NCBI RefSeq assembly: GCF_004348735.1
Contig: NZ_SMKT01000002.1
Coordinates: forward strand, 1-64,000
Length of the DNA stretch: 64,000 nucleotides
From: Actinomadura sp. KC06
GTDB taxonomy: Bacteria > Actinomycetota > Actinomycetes > Streptosporangiales > Streptosporangiaceae
Direction: 5' to 3'
Below are positions 20,478 through 29,088 of this stretch, piece by piece. A program made the translations under genes and the position numbers. Numbering within the stretch: the first letter of the stretch is position 1; every line of letters starts with the position of its first letter. The notes under the pieces were generated by a model that was given only the letters and a program-made list of their open reading frames with translations, did not search any database and was not told the DNA's origin.

Positions 20478-21235
20478 AGCGCCATTCCCCCGTCGACCTG
20501 GAACACCTGGCCGGTGACGTAGGAGGCGCGGTCGGACAGCAGGAACGCGACGAGGTCGGCGACCTCCTCGGCCCGGCCGAACCTGCCGAGCGAGATCCGT
20601 CCGAGCATCTCCCCGGTGAGCTTGTCCGGGAGCCCGGCGGTCATGTCGGTCTCGATGAAGCCGGGCGCCACCACGTTCGCGCGCAGCCCGTGCGGGCCGA
20701 CCTCCTTGGCCAGCGCCTTGGTGAACCCGATGATGCCCGCCTTGGCGGCCGAGTAGTTGGTCTGCCCCGCGTTGCCCGCCACGCCCGCGATCGAGGAGAC
20801 GGTGACGACGGCGCCCGCCTTGCGTTTCAGCATCGGGAAGAGGGCGGCGCGGCACACGTTGTAGGTGCCGTCGAGGTTGGTCCGCAGGACCGCGTCCCAG
20901 TCGTCGTCGCGCATCAGCAGCAGCGGCCGGTCGGCGACGATCCCGGCGACGCCGACCAGCGCGGCGACGGGGCCGAGCTCGTCCTCGACGGCGCCGGTGA
21001 ACGCCTTGACCGCGGGACGGTCGGTGACGTCCACCTGCCGGGCCAGCACTTGCGCGCCCCGCTCTCGCGCCTCCTTGGCGACCAGCTCGGCCGCCTCCCG
21101 GCTGCGCTGGTAGCAGAACGCGACGTCGTACCCCGACTCGGCGAGCCGGTGGACGACGGCGCGGCCGATCCCCCGGGAGCCGCCGGTGACCAGTGCGACG
21201 GGACGTGCCGTGTCCGTCACGGTGCTCTCCTTCAC
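20474..21235 (-). CDS. 3-oxoacyl-ACP reductase (FabG-type ketoreductase)
   Basis: This SDR-family ketoreductase of about 250 aa has TGGSRGIG (NADP-binding), VSSIAG and YSAAK (catalytic Ser, Tyr, Lys) and the FabG-like end [12 protein letters not shown]. It would reduce the beta-keto group on ACP after each PKS extension. Two GTG starts are possible, at 21235 (overlapping the preceding stop) and at 21220. Each has an AAGGAG 6-8 nt upstream, in a short tandem duplication. The shorter form has the more typical FabG N-terminus. It is coupled to the dehydratase upstream and the isomerase downstream. Confidence 0.95.
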   Translation of the reverse strand: MKESTVTDTARPVALVTGGSRGIGRAVVHRLAESGYDVAFCYQRSREAAELVAKEARERGAQVLARQVDVTDRPAVKAFTGAVEDELGPVAALVGVAGIVADRPLLLMRDDDWDAVLRTNLDGTYNVCRAALFPMLKRKAGAVVTVSSIAGVAGNAGQTNYSAAKAGIIGFTKALAKEVGPHGLRANVVAPGFIETDMTAGLPDKLTGEMLGRISLGRFGRAEEVADLVAFLLSDRASYVTGQVFQVDGGMAL

Positions 21236-21729
21236 GCGGTTGTCTCCTTCACGCGGCCGGTTTCGGGCACCGGCCCGAGCGCGTCGATGGAACGCAGCGC
21301 GACCACGAAATGGCCGACGGACATGACGGTCGCCCCGTCCACCGTGGTCTCGCCCGCGAGGATGGCGGTGTCCGCGACCGCCCGGACCATCCGCACCTCG
21401 TGCCGCAGCGCCTCGCCCGGGTGGACGGGGCGCTCGAAGCGGACGTCGTTGATCGCCCCGGCCAGCTCGACCTTGCCGGCGAGCACATCGGGGTTGGGCT
21501 GCTCCCAGACCGCCAGCAGCACGGCCGACTGCGCCCACGACTCGATCAGCAGGGACGGGGGGTAGGCGTGGTCCGCGTCGTCCGGGACGTCCGCGTAGCA
21601 CGGCTCCGCCGCTGTCACCGCCTTGAGCGAGGTGAGCCGGACGCCCGGTTCGACGGACAGCACCCGGTCCACCAGCAGGATCGGGTGGCGGTGCGGGATG
21701 ATCCGCTTGATCGCGTCGACGCCGATCAT
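21232..21729 (-). CDS. Hotdog dehydratase subunit, FabZ-like, lacking the catalytic His motif
   Basis: This 165-aa hotdog protein begins [17 protein letters not shown], as FabZ does, and carries LLIESWAQ, which contains the FabZ-type catalytic Glu. The region that normally supplies the catalytic His (GHFPxxPVxPG) reads AYPPS, so the His is absent. The partner gene immediately upstream retains [11 protein letters not shown]. The two are adjacent and overlapping (ATGA), so a heterodimeric dehydratase with a shared active site is likely, as described for other highly reducing type II PKSs. It dehydrates the beta-hydroxyacyl-ACP. Confidence 0.9.
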   Translation of the reverse strand: MIGVDAIKRIIPHRHPILLVDRVLSVEPGVRLTSLKAVTAAEPCYADVPDDADHAYPPSLLIESWAQSAVLLAVWEQPNPDVLAGKVELAGAINDVRFERPVHPGEALRHEVRMVRAVADTAILAGETTVDGATVMSVGHFVVALRSIDALGPVPETGRVKETTA

Positions 21730-22103
21730 CCGGCCTGCTCCCGCCGGTAGGACAGCGTGATGTCGGCGGCGGGACCGCGGCCGGTCGCCGCCTTCGCCGT
21801 GCACCGCAGGCCCGCCTCGGTGTCCTCGGCGGTCAGCGCGATGGTGACCACGTCGCCCGGATAGACCGGCGCGAGGAAGCGGCAGCGCTCCACCGCCGCC
21901 AGCCGCACCGGCGGCCCGCCCGCGGCGAGGGCGGGCTGGGCGCGCACGGCGCGGTCGGCGTACTCGATCAGGTACACGCCCGGCAGCACCGGGTAGCCCG
22001 GGTAGTGCCCCGGGAACACCGGGTCGCCGGCGTCGACCGGGAACGACGCGACCGCCTCCGTCCGCCCGGGGGCGGCGGAGGGGTCGTGGACGACCTGCGT
22101 CAT
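21726..22103 (-). CDS. Hotdog dehydratase subunit, FabZ/FabA-like, with His motif
   Basis: This 125-aa hotdog protein contains [22 protein letters not shown], with the histidine motif and a following Glu. It is shorter than FabZ and lacks its LPHRxPFLLVDR start, which is present in the neighbouring gene product. The two proteins look like complementary subunits. The gene starts in an ATGA overlap with the ACP stop upstream and ends in an ATGA overlap with the second dehydratase gene, which indicates co-translation and fixed stoichiometry. Confidence 0.9.
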   Translation of the reverse strand: MTQVVHDPSAAPGRTEAVASFPVDAGDPVFPGHYPGYPVLPGVYLIEYADRAVRAQPALAAGGPPVRLAAVERCRFLAPVYPGDVVTIALTAEDTEAGLRCTAKAATGRGPAADITLSYRREQAG

Positions 22104-22360
22104 GACACCGCCTTGAGGCGGCCGTCCAGCAGGTCGTAGGTGCCGGCGAGGGTGGTGATGGACTCGAGCTCGGTCTCCTCCAGCCGGAGGCCGTACGCCT
22201 TCTCCAGCCGGACCATGATCTCCAGCGCCATCAGCGAGTCCACGTCGAGGTCGTCCAGGAAGTGCGCCTCGTCGGTGACCTCGGCCACCGGGAGGTCCAG
22301 CACCTCGGCGATCAGGCCCCGCAGCTCCTCTTTGTCGAGCTTGTCGAACCGGTCAGCCAT
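22100..22360 (-). CDS. Acyl carrier protein (PKS operon, second)
   Basis: This 86-aa ACP has the phosphopantetheine Ser42 in DLDVDSLMALEI. It follows the Cys-less KS-like gene by 1 nt and overlaps the dehydratase gene. The start ATG at 22360 has GGGAG upstream. It is one of two ACPs in the PKS operon; a third carrier belongs to the FAAL operon. Having two ACPs in one reducing type II operon suggests a division between priming and elongation, or two chain types. Confidence 0.95.
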   Translation of the reverse strand: MADRFDKLDKEELRGLIAEVLDLPVAEVTDEAHFLDDLDVDSLMALEIMVRLEKAYGLRLEETELESITTLAGTYDLLDGRLKAVS

Positions 22361-22361
22361 G

Positions 22362-23483
22362 TCACTCTCCCTTCTCTCGGCCGCCGCCGTCGGCGGCGGG
22401 CAGGTCGAACAGCGCGCAGCCGGCCGTGCCCTCGGCACGGTCGACCGAGGTCACCAGGGCGAGCCCGGGACGGTCCGCCGCGCCGGCGAGCACGGCCGCG
22501 AGCTGGAAGGCGGCGGACGCCGCGCCGGTGTCGCCGATCGCCTCGCGGCAGTGCACGGCGGGGGCGGCGCCCACGACCTCGTCCAGGGCGGCCCGCTCCT
22601 CCTTGCCCTCCCGGCCCTGCGCGTCGGACGGCGCGACCACGCGGACGTCGGCGGCGTCGCGTCCGGCGCGGTCCAGGGCCCCGCGGACGCACCGGACCAG
22701 CGCCTCCCGCAGGGACAGCTCGGGGCCCGCGGCGGCGAAGCCGAAGCCGAGCACGGCCGCGAGGGCAGGACGGCCGCCGCGGGCGGCGTCGGCGGCGCGC
22801 TCCAGCAGGAACATCGCGCAGCCCTCGCCGATCGGCGCGGCGTCGCCGCCGGTCGCCCGCCATTCCAGCCAGGCCCGCCGCGGGGTGAGCTCCTCGGCCG
22901 CGCCGCACAGCATCGTCCCGGCGTGCCCGCAGCGCTGCAGCCGGGCGGTGTAGTTGAGCGCCGACAGCCCCGTCAGCGCGCCGGCGGCGACGGTGGCGTT
23001 GGGACCGCGCAGCCCGTGCCAGATGGCGCTCAGCCCGGCCATCCGGTTCATCACCGTGTTGGGGAACAGCGCGGGATCCACGTGGTACGGCTTGTCGCCG
23101 GTCAGGCCGTCGCGGGTGAAGTCCATGATGCTCTGCACGCTGCCGGACCCGGTGCCGAGCACCAGCCCGACGCTGTCGGGGTCGTCGGTCAGCCCAGGGC
23201 CCGCCGACTCCAGCAGGAGGCCGCTCGCGGCGACGGTCAGGGCGGTGACGCGGTCCATGGAGCGGGTGCCCTTCTTGCCCAGCACCTCCGCGGCCTCGAA
23301 GCCCGGGACCGCTCCGCCCCGCTCGAACGGCCCGAGCCCGCCTTCATCGGATCCGGCCGCGTCCGCGGCGAGCGGCCGTACGCCGGAGCGTCCGGCCCGC
23401 AGTCCTCCGGCGAAGGCGTCCGCGCCCAGGCCGAAGGCCGAGATCGCCGACCATCCGGTGATCACCAGTGCATCGGAGCTCAT
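22362..23483 (-). CDS. Ketosynthase-like protein without active-site Cys (Ala variant)
   Basis: This 373-aa protein has the thiolase/KS fold. Aligning its nucleophile elbow with the active KS at 25257 places Ala (AAGALTGLSAL) at the catalytic Cys, and the His motifs (HGTGT, GHT) are not recognisable. Such proteins act as chain-length-factor-like or structural partners of an active KS. It is not next to a KS gene: it sits between the enoyl reductase and an ACP. It could therefore pair with the first KS of the operon (30234-31496), which has no adjacent partner. It overlaps the reductase stop (ATGA). Confidence 0.85.
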   Translation of the reverse strand: MSSDALVITGWSAISAFGLGADAFAGGLRAGRSGVRPLAADAAGSDEGGLGPFERGGAVPGFEAAEVLGKKGTRSMDRVTALTVAASGLLLESAGPGLTDDPDSVGLVLGTGSGSVQSIMDFTRDGLTGDKPYHVDPALFPNTVMNRMAGLSAIWHGLRGPNATVAAGALTGLSALNYTARLQRCGHAGTMLCGAAEELTPRRAWLEWRATGGDAAPIGEGCAMFLLERAADAARGGRPALAAVLGFGFAAAGPELSLREALVRCVRGALDRAGRDAADVRVVAPSDAQGREGKEERAALDEVVGAAPAVHCREAIGDTGAASAAFQLAAVLAGAADRPGLALVTSVDRAEGTAGCALFDLPAADGGGREKGE

Positions 23484-24340
23484 CGTGTCCCCTCTTCGCT
23501 GTCGTCACGGGCCTCGGCGGCCGGGCGGGCGCCCCAGACCGTGCCGGGCGCGTACAGCTCCCCGCCGTCGATCCCGATGGTGTTGGCGGTGATCCAGGAG
23601 GAGTCGGTGCGCGACAGCAGCACCACCGCCTCGGCCACGTCCTCCGGTGTGGTGAGCCGTCCGTGCGGGTTGGACAGGGCGGCCTCGTCCACGAACTCGG
23701 CGTGCTCGGGGATGCGCTCCAGCGCGGGCGTCACGGTCGTCCCGGCGCGCAGGGCGTTGACCGCCACCCGCCGGGGCGCCAGTTCGAGGGCGAGCTGGCG
23801 GACGTGCGACTCCAGCGCCGCCTTGGCCGCGCTCACGGCCCCGTAGCTGGGCAGCGCCTGCGTGGTGCCCGAGCTGGTCATCGCGTAGACCTTGGACCCG
23901 GGCGGCAGAAGGCCCGCGGCGGTGAGGTCCTGCACCCAGTAGACGAGGCTGTGCGCCATGACGTCGAGCGTCATGGCCATCTGCCGCCTGCCGATCCCCG
24001 CGGGGTGGCCGCCCCTCGGCAGGAACGGCACGAGCGAGCCGAACGCCAGCGAGTGGACGAGGACGTGCAGCCCCGCCCCTCCGGTCAGCTCCGCCACGCG
24101 GGCCGTCATGTCGGCGCGGGTCTGCTCGGCGGCGGCGTTGACGTTGAAGAAGTGCGCCTCCACGCCGTGGCCGCGCAGCTCCTCGACAAGGACCGCGACC
24201 TTTTCCGCACGCGCCCCGGTGTCGAAGTGGACGCCGATGACGTTGACGCCCTCGCGCGCCAGCCCCTCGGCGATGGCCTTCCCGATGCCGCTGGACGCGC
24301 CCAGCACCAGGCACCAGGCGCCCTTGATCGATATCAGCAC
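23480..24340 (-). CDS. Enoyl-ACP reductase, FabL/FabI-like SDR
   Basis: This 286-aa SDR is of the enoyl-reductase type. GASSGIGKAIAEGLAREG binds the nucleotide, HSLAFGS resembles the FabI/FabL substrate loop, and the catalytic pair is YGAVSAAK, i.e. Tyr-x6-Lys, which is the FabI/FabL spacing rather than the YxxxK of ketoreductases. It would saturate selected double bonds in trans. The GTG at 24340 with GGGGAG upstream overlaps the preceding gene by 7 nt. Its presence implies a partly saturated chain, not a plain all-polyene product. Confidence 0.85.
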   Translation of the reverse strand: MLISIKGAWCLVLGASSGIGKAIAEGLAREGVNVIGVHFDTGARAEKVAVLVEELRGHGVEAHFFNVNAAAEQTRADMTARVAELTGGAGLHVLVHSLAFGSLVPFLPRGGHPAGIGRRQMAMTLDVMAHSLVYWVQDLTAAGLLPPGSKVYAMTSSGTTQALPSYGAVSAAKAALESHVRQLALELAPRRVAVNALRAGTTVTPALERIPEHAEFVDEAALSNPHGRLTTPEDVAEAVVLLSRTDSSWITANTIGIDGGELYAPGTVWGARPAAEARDDSEEGTR

Positions 24341-25260
24341 GATCGGCTCCCCTCGACGCGCGCGAGCGCGAGGTTCCCCTCGCCCGCGGCGGCCACGATG
24401 AGTCGGTCCCCGGGCGGGCCGGTCAGCAGTTCGGCCAGCCGCGTCATGGGGGTGAGGCACCCGTTCCCGGCCGGTGTCCGCCGGATCTCCGCCGCGTGCC
24501 CGGCCGCGTCGGCCAGCGCGCGGCACGCCAGGTCGGCGACCTCCGACCCGTCGTCGACGACCTCCGCCGGAAGGGTCGCGCCGTTGCCCAGGTCCTTCGC
24601 GGCGGCGCGGATCGCCGCGCCGATCCGGTCCCGGCCTGCGGCGTCGCCGAGCAGGCGGGGCGGGGCGAACATCGTCCGGACCCGGCACGCGCCGTACGGG
24701 CGGGCGCCGCGAGCCTCCGCCGCCGCGCGCGGCTCGAACGCCAGGGCGACGGCGCCGTGCTCGGGCGCGCGGTCCGGCAGGCCGTCCTCGGCCGCCGCCA
24801 CCAGCAGCGCCTCGCACCGCCCGGCGGACAGGGCCCGCAGGCCCGACTGCACGGCCTCCAGCCCGGCGACGCGGGGGGAGGTGACGGTGAGGGCGAACCC
24901 CTTCAGGCCGTGGTCGGACGCCAGGCGGTTGCCCAGCACGTTGATCGCGAAGAACGGGGCGCGGGCCGGGCTCAGGTCGTCGGCGCCCTGGTCGGCGACC
25001 GTGCGGTCCATCTCGTCCAGCGTCGCGGTGAGGCCGTTGTTGGTGGCCAGGACGGCGCCCCGCCGGTCCTCGGGGACGTCGCCCGCTCCGGCGAGCGCGT
25101 CCCGTGCGGCGGCCACGAGGTACTGGGCGGCGGGCGGAAGGTACCGGTAGCCGCGGCCGCCGAGCCGGGTCCGGACGTCGAACCAGGTCGCGGGGTCGTC
25201 GCCCGCCTCCGGGACGACCACCCCGATCCCGGTCACGACGGCGTCCATCTCAGGAGTCAC
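24334..25260 (-). CDS. Short KS-like/chain-length-factor protein (Cys replaced by Arg)
   Basis: This protein of about 308 aa has a KS fold but is shorter than a full KS (about 380-420 aa). The nucleophile position reads TSPRVAGLEAV, giving Arg (or the adjacent Pro) in place of Cys; the HGTGT motif is missing. It directly follows the active KS at 25257-26402, which fits a KS-CLF pair. The GTG at 25260 has GGAGG upstream and a 4-nt overlap. An ATG at 25248 is an alternative. CLF-type partners set chain length at the dimer interface. Confidence 0.85.
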   Translation of the reverse strand: MTPEMDAVVTGIGVVVPEAGDDPATWFDVRTRLGGRGYRYLPPAAQYLVAAARDALAGAGDVPEDRRGAVLATNNGLTATLDEMDRTVADQGADDLSPARAPFFAINVLGNRLASDHGLKGFALTVTSPRVAGLEAVQSGLRALSAGRCEALLVAAAEDGLPDRAPEHGAVALAFEPRAAAEARGARPYGACRVRTMFAPPRLLGDAAGRDRIGAAIRAAAKDLGNGATLPAEVVDDGSEVADLACRALADAAGHAAEIRRTPAGNGCLTPMTRLAELLTGPPGDRLIVAAAGEGNLALARVEGSRSC

Positions 25261-26402
25261 GCCGCCTCCAGGACGACCGAGCAGTTGTTGCCGCCGAAGC
25301 CGTAACCGTTCACGAGGACCCTGCGGCCGGGGCCGGTGAGCGGTTCGGGGCCGGACTGCGGAAGCCATACCGGGCATTCGGGGTCCTGCTCGTCCAGCGG
25401 CACGTTCGGCGGGACCGTCCCGCTCCGCAGCATCAGCACCGCCGCGCACGCCGCGATCGCCGCGGACGCTCCGCCGGTGTGCCCGATGAGCGCCTTCAGG
25501 CTGTAGAGGGGGACGCGGTCCAGGCCCGGGCCGATCACGTCCCGCAGGGCGCCCGCCTCCAGGACGTCGTTCAGCCGGGTCCCGGTGCCGTGCGGGATGA
25601 CGCAGTCCGGCGCGCCGCCGTCGCCCAGCGCCTCGCGCGCGGCCCTGGCGACCTGCGCCCCGCCGGGCTCGGGCGCCGTCGGATGGTGCGCGTCGCAGCT
25701 CCAGCCCGCCCCGCCGATCCGCGCGAGGACGGCGGCGCCGCGGGACTCGGCGCGGGCGCGGGACTCCAGCACGAGCATCCCGGCCCCCTCACCGAAGATC
25801 GTCCCGGCGCGGTGCCGGTCGAACGGGCGGCAGCGGACCGGGTCCACCGCCCCGAGCCGGTTGAAGCAGCCGAGCGCGATGCGGGAGTAGCCGTCGGAGC
25901 CGCCCGCGATGACCAGGTCGGCCTCGCCGGCCCGGACCAGGTCGGCGGCCGCGCTCACCGCGAACGTGCCCGCGGCGCAGGCGTTGGCGACGCTGAGGTT
26001 CGGCCCGGTCGCGCCGAGCCGGTCGCCCACCGCCGCCGCGAGCCGGAACGCGGGGTCCCATGCGGCGCCGGTCGCGCCGCGTCCCCGCTCGCTCGCCGCC
26101 ACCTCGCCCATGCAGCTGCCGACGACGACGGCCGCGTCCGGCGCCGCGGTGAGCCCCGCGTCCCGGAGCGCCTCGTCGGCGGCGGCCAGCGCGAACCGGG
26201 CGGCCCGGTCGGCCTCGCCGCCGCCGTCCGGGACCAGGTGGATCAGCGGCAGCGCCATGCGCGCCAGCGGGTCGGCGGGACGGTCGGGCCCGCGCGCCGC
26301 GGCGGCGCCCATCGCCTCCCACAGCGTCCCGGCCCCGTAGCCGAAGCAGGTGACGGCGCCGACGCCGGTCACCACCGGTTCGGCCCCGGGATCCCCCGTC
26401 AT
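25257..26402 (-). CDS. Beta-ketoacyl-ACP synthase (third KS of operon)
   Basis: This 381-aa FabF-type KS has the full catalytic set: Cys in VANACAAGTF, His in PHGTGTRLND, Lys in YSLKALIGHT and the second His in IGHTGGAS. It ends with the usual GYGFGGNNCSVVLE motif. It probably forms a heterodimer with the Cys-less protein encoded immediately downstream (4-nt overlap). It follows the thioesterase gene by 4 nt and catalyses decarboxylative extension with malonyl-ACP. Confidence 0.95.
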   Translation of the reverse strand: MTGDPGAEPVVTGVGAVTCFGYGAGTLWEAMGAAAARGPDRPADPLARMALPLIHLVPDGGGEADRAARFALAAADEALRDAGLTAAPDAAVVVGSCMGEVAASERGRGATGAAWDPAFRLAAAVGDRLGATGPNLSVANACAAGTFAVSAAADLVRAGEADLVIAGGSDGYSRIALGCFNRLGAVDPVRCRPFDRHRAGTIFGEGAGMLVLESRARAESRGAAVLARIGGAGWSCDAHHPTAPEPGGAQVARAAREALGDGGAPDCVIPHGTGTRLNDVLEAGALRDVIGPGLDRVPLYSLKALIGHTGGASAAIAACAAVLMLRSGTVPPNVPLDEQDPECPVWLPQSGPEPLTGPGRRVLVNGYGFGGNNCSVVLEAA

Positions 26403-26406
26403 CGGA

Positions 26407-27390
26407 TCATCCCCGTCCCGTGCCGTGCCCCTGCCCGCCGGCGCCTTCCAGCGCGCCGGCGAGACGGTCGTCGAAGGAGACCAGGCTCCAGTCGCGGCGG
26501 TTCTCGATCACCGCGTAGCCGTGCGTGATGTGACCGGTGGCGGTGGGCACGAGGACGCCGTCGCGCAGCGCGTAGCAGTCCATCCGCGCCGTGTAGGTGA
26601 ACCGCTTGAAGACGTTCTCCACGGTGAAGACGGTGTAGAGGTCCTCCTCCATGCGCGCCTCGTCCAGCAGGGTGATGCGCGAGTGCGGGACGACCGGGAT
26701 CCAGTTCTGCTCGTCCAGCAGCCGCTTGATCGACACCCCGCGGTCGGCGAGGAACAGGTCGACGACCTCCTCCATGAGCCGCAGGTAGCCCGACATCTGC
26801 ACCCGCTCGGTGAAGTGGCAGTAGAAGTAGGGCATCCGCCACTTCCACACGAAGGAGTTGCCGCCGCCGAGAGCCGCGGCGGCATCGCCGTCCCCGACCG
26901 GGACGGCGGGGGTGTCGTAGGGGGCGGGCAGCCCGGCGTTGGACACGACGAACGGCGCCAGGTGCGCGGGCACGTCCTCGGCGGCGCTGCCGTGCGGGTC
27001 GCTGCGCAGGACGACGCGGACCTTGGCGGAGACCGCGATGTTGGAGGGATCGGCCTGCCGGTTCAGCCGCACCGTGAACGCCAGCTCGCCGCCGGACGCG
27101 CTCGGCGCCGGGGCGACCTCGCCGACCGCGAGGTCGTCGATGTGGAAGGCGTGCAGGATGCGGGTGTCGATGTCGGCGATGTCCACGCAGAGGCCGTACC
27201 GCTCGTACAGCTCCCCGGCCGGCGCCCCGCGCCGCCGCAGGTGCTCGAGGACGGCCTCCTCGACCAGGTAGTTCACATGCTTGAAGCCGATCCAGGTGCA
27301 GATGTTCGACCCCTCGTACCGGGGGCGGATCTCCAGGTCGGTCGGCTGCGCGAGGGGCCCGGCCGGGCGGGTCGCGTCGGTGACGGTCAT
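26407..27390 (-). CDS. Double-hotdog acyl thioesterase (FadM/4HBT-like)
   Basis: This 327-aa protein appears to consist of two hotdog units. One covers roughly residues 20-140 (FKHVNYLVEEAVLEHL...). The other covers roughly 185-310 (MSGYLRLMEEVVDLFLADRGVSI, HSRITLLDEARMEEDLYTVFTVENVFKRFTYTARM). The second unit resembles FadM/4-hydroxybenzoyl-CoA thioesterase enzymes. It would hydrolyse the finished chain from ACP to give the free acid needed by FAAL. The ATG at 27390 overlaps the hydrolase stop. The family assignment rests on pattern, so the substrate is inferred from context. Confidence 0.8.
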   Translation of the reverse strand: MTVTDATRPAGPLAQPTDLEIRPRYEGSNICTWIGFKHVNYLVEEAVLEHLRRRGAPAGELYERYGLCVDIADIDTRILHAFHIDDLAVGEVAPAPSASGGELAFTVRLNRQADPSNIAVSAKVRVVLRSDPHGSAAEDVPAHLAPFVVSNAGLPAPYDTPAVPVGDGDAAAALGGGNSFVWKWRMPYFYCHFTERVQMSGYLRLMEEVVDLFLADRGVSIKRLLDEQNWIPVVPHSRITLLDEARMEEDLYTVFTVENVFKRFTYTARMDCYALRDGVLVPTATGHITHGYAVIENRRDWSLVSFDDRLAGALEGAGGQGHGTGRG

Positions 27391-28136
27391 ATCGGCTCCG
27401 GTTGCTTGCGGATCGGGATCGGGACGAAGCGGGCCAGGAACCCGCGGACGAGGTCGGCGAAGCGGTCGGGGTGCTCGATCATGGCGTTGTGGCCGCAGGC
27501 GGGCAGCAGCTCCAGGCGGCAGTCCGGCAGGGCGGCGGCGAGCGCCCGCGCGTCCCGCGGCCGGGCCGCCGGGTCCTGCTCGCCGCCGACGATCAGCACC
27601 GGCAGGTCGAGGGCGGCGGTGTCGAGGAACGGCGTGCGCAGGTAGGCGTCGAAGAAGCGGATCCAGCCGTACGGGCCGAGCCGGTCGCGGATCCGCAGCG
27701 CCATGCTCGCCCGCAGCTCGCCGGACAGCCGCCCGGCCGAGCCGACTCGCAGGCCCTCGTCGATGAGCGGGAGGAACCCGTCCATGTAGCGGGTCATCGC
27801 CGCCCAGTCGAAGTCCTCCTCCGACGCCCGGTAGAAGGGCGCGACCAGAACCACGGCCGCGGGGCGCGGACGCGTCCGGTCCGCGAGGAGCGTGAGCAGG
27901 ACGTTCGCGGCGTAGGAGTGCGCGACGACGACGTCCGGCACGCCGCCGGGGCCCGCCATCGCGCCGGCGACGGCGCGGACCGGGTCGGCCCGGTGGTCCC
28001 AGCGGAGCCCCTCGCCCGCCGACCAGGGCAGGACGGGCGCCCGCACCGGCAGGGTCTCCGGCAGCCGGGCGCGCAGGGGCGCCCAGGCGAGCGGGCCGCC
28101 GGCCAGCCCGTGCAGCAGGAGCAGGCCGCCGCTCAC
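27387..28136 (-). CDS. Alpha/beta hydrolase
   Basis: This 249-aa alpha/beta hydrolase has LLLLHGLAGGPLAW (oxyanion-hole region), a nucleophile elbow VVAHSYAAN (AHSYA rather than GxSxG), an acid in GGEQDPAA and a final His in CGHNAMIEHP, so the Ser-Asp-His triad is present. It may act as an editing or release thioesterase for the PKS. The GTG at 28136 overlaps the preceding KS-like stop by 4 nt, and its own stop overlaps the hotdog thioesterase start. Two hydrolytic enzymes side by side in the PKS operon is notable. Confidence 0.88.
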   Translation of the reverse strand: MSGGLLLLHGLAGGPLAWAPLRARLPETLPVRAPVLPWSAGEGLRWDHRADPVRAVAGAMAGPGGVPDVVVAHSYAANVLLTLLADRTRPRPAAVVLVAPFYRASEEDFDWAAMTRYMDGFLPLIDEGLRVGSAGRLSGELRASMALRIRDRLGPYGWIRFFDAYLRTPFLDTAALDLPVLIVGGEQDPAARPRDARALAAALPDCRLELLPACGHNAMIEHPDRFADLVRGFLARFVPIPIRKQPEPI

Positions 28137-29086
28137 CGCGCGGCTCGCAGGATCAGCGCGGCGGCCGCGTCGGTGCCGCCGTCGCGGCCCGTCCCGGCCG
28201 TGGCCAGCACGCCGGACGTCTCGTCGTCCAGCCAGGCGGTTCCGGCGGCCGCCTGCAGCACGCCGAGGGCGCCCGAGCATTCGCCCATCTTCGCCGTGAG
28301 ATCGCAGGTCAGGGCGGGCTCCAGCGCGTGCGGCGGGACGGCCCCGCCTGGCGCGCACCACAGCCCGACCGGTTCGGCCGCAGGCCCGCGGACGGCGGCG
28401 ACGGCCTCCGTCCAGGTGCCCTTCCTGGCGTACGGGCCGATCTCGGCGAGCCCGGGCACTCCGCGTTCGCGGGCGGACTCCGCGGCCTCCACGACGAGCG
28501 CGGCGGCGCCGTCGAGCAGTCGGACGTCGGCGCCGGTCCCGCCGGACGCCAGGTGCCTGACGGGCGGGTTGACCGGCTCGACCCCGACGACCAGCACCCA
28601 TCCGACCCGGCGGGCGGCGATCAGCTGCCGGGCCCAGTGCACGGCGTCCAGCCCGGACGTCTCCCCGTTGCACAGCGTCAGGTTCGCGCCGCGCAGGCCG
28701 TGCGTGATCGCGACCCAGGAGGCGACGACGTTGCTGGCGGTCGCCGGGAGCGCCATGGGGCTGGTGCCCGCGTAGGTCTCCTTGGCGATGGTGGTGACCG
28801 CGTCGCAGACGGTGTCGACGTTGCCGTAGTTGGTGCTGGCGACCACGCCGGCCCGGTGCGCGGGCACGGTCAGCGCACCGTCGCGGACCAGTCCGGCGGC
28901 GGCCAGCGCGTCCCGCGCGGCGCACATCGCGAGCCGGGTCGCGCGGTCGCGGTAGCGCAGCCCGCGCCCGGTGAGCCGGGCGGCGGGGTCGTCGGCGTCC
29001 GGCGCGGGCGGGTCCGGCGCGAGCAGCCCGCGGGCGCCGTCGACGCCGCGCAGCGCGAGCCCGAGTCCGGTGACCACGACGTCCAT
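28133..29086 (-). CDS. Short KS-like/chain-length-factor protein (Cys replaced by Glu)
   Basis: This 317-aa KS-fold protein is short and lacks the catalytic Cys; the elbow reads CNGETSGLDAV, putting Glu at the nucleophile position. Classical aromatic-PKS CLFs have Gln there. It lies directly after the active KS at 29089-30234 (2-nt gap), so the two probably form a KS-CLF heterodimer. The ATG start at 29086 is preceded by AAGGCGG. Its stop overlaps the start of the hydrolase gene. Confidence 0.87.
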   Translation of the reverse strand: MDVVVTGLGLALRGVDGARGLLAPDPPAPDADDPAARLTGRGLRYRDRATRLAMCAARDALAAAGLVRDGALTVPAHRAGVVASTNYGNVDTVCDAVTTIAKETYAGTSPMALPATASNVVASWVAITHGLRGANLTLCNGETSGLDAVHWARQLIAARRVGWVLVVGVEPVNPPVRHLASGGTGADVRLLDGAAALVVEAAESARERGVPGLAEIGPYARKGTWTEAVAAVRGPAAEPVGLWCAPGGAVPPHALEPALTCDLTAKMGECSGALGVLQAAAGTAWLDDETSGVLATAGTGRDGGTDAAAALILRAAR

Positions 29087-29088
29087 GC

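Noticed and set aside
22362..29086. Short KS-like genes as pseudogenes
   Set aside because: The frames are intact, overlap their neighbours by coupled stops and starts, and keep KS-fold segments, so they are better read as CLF-like partners.
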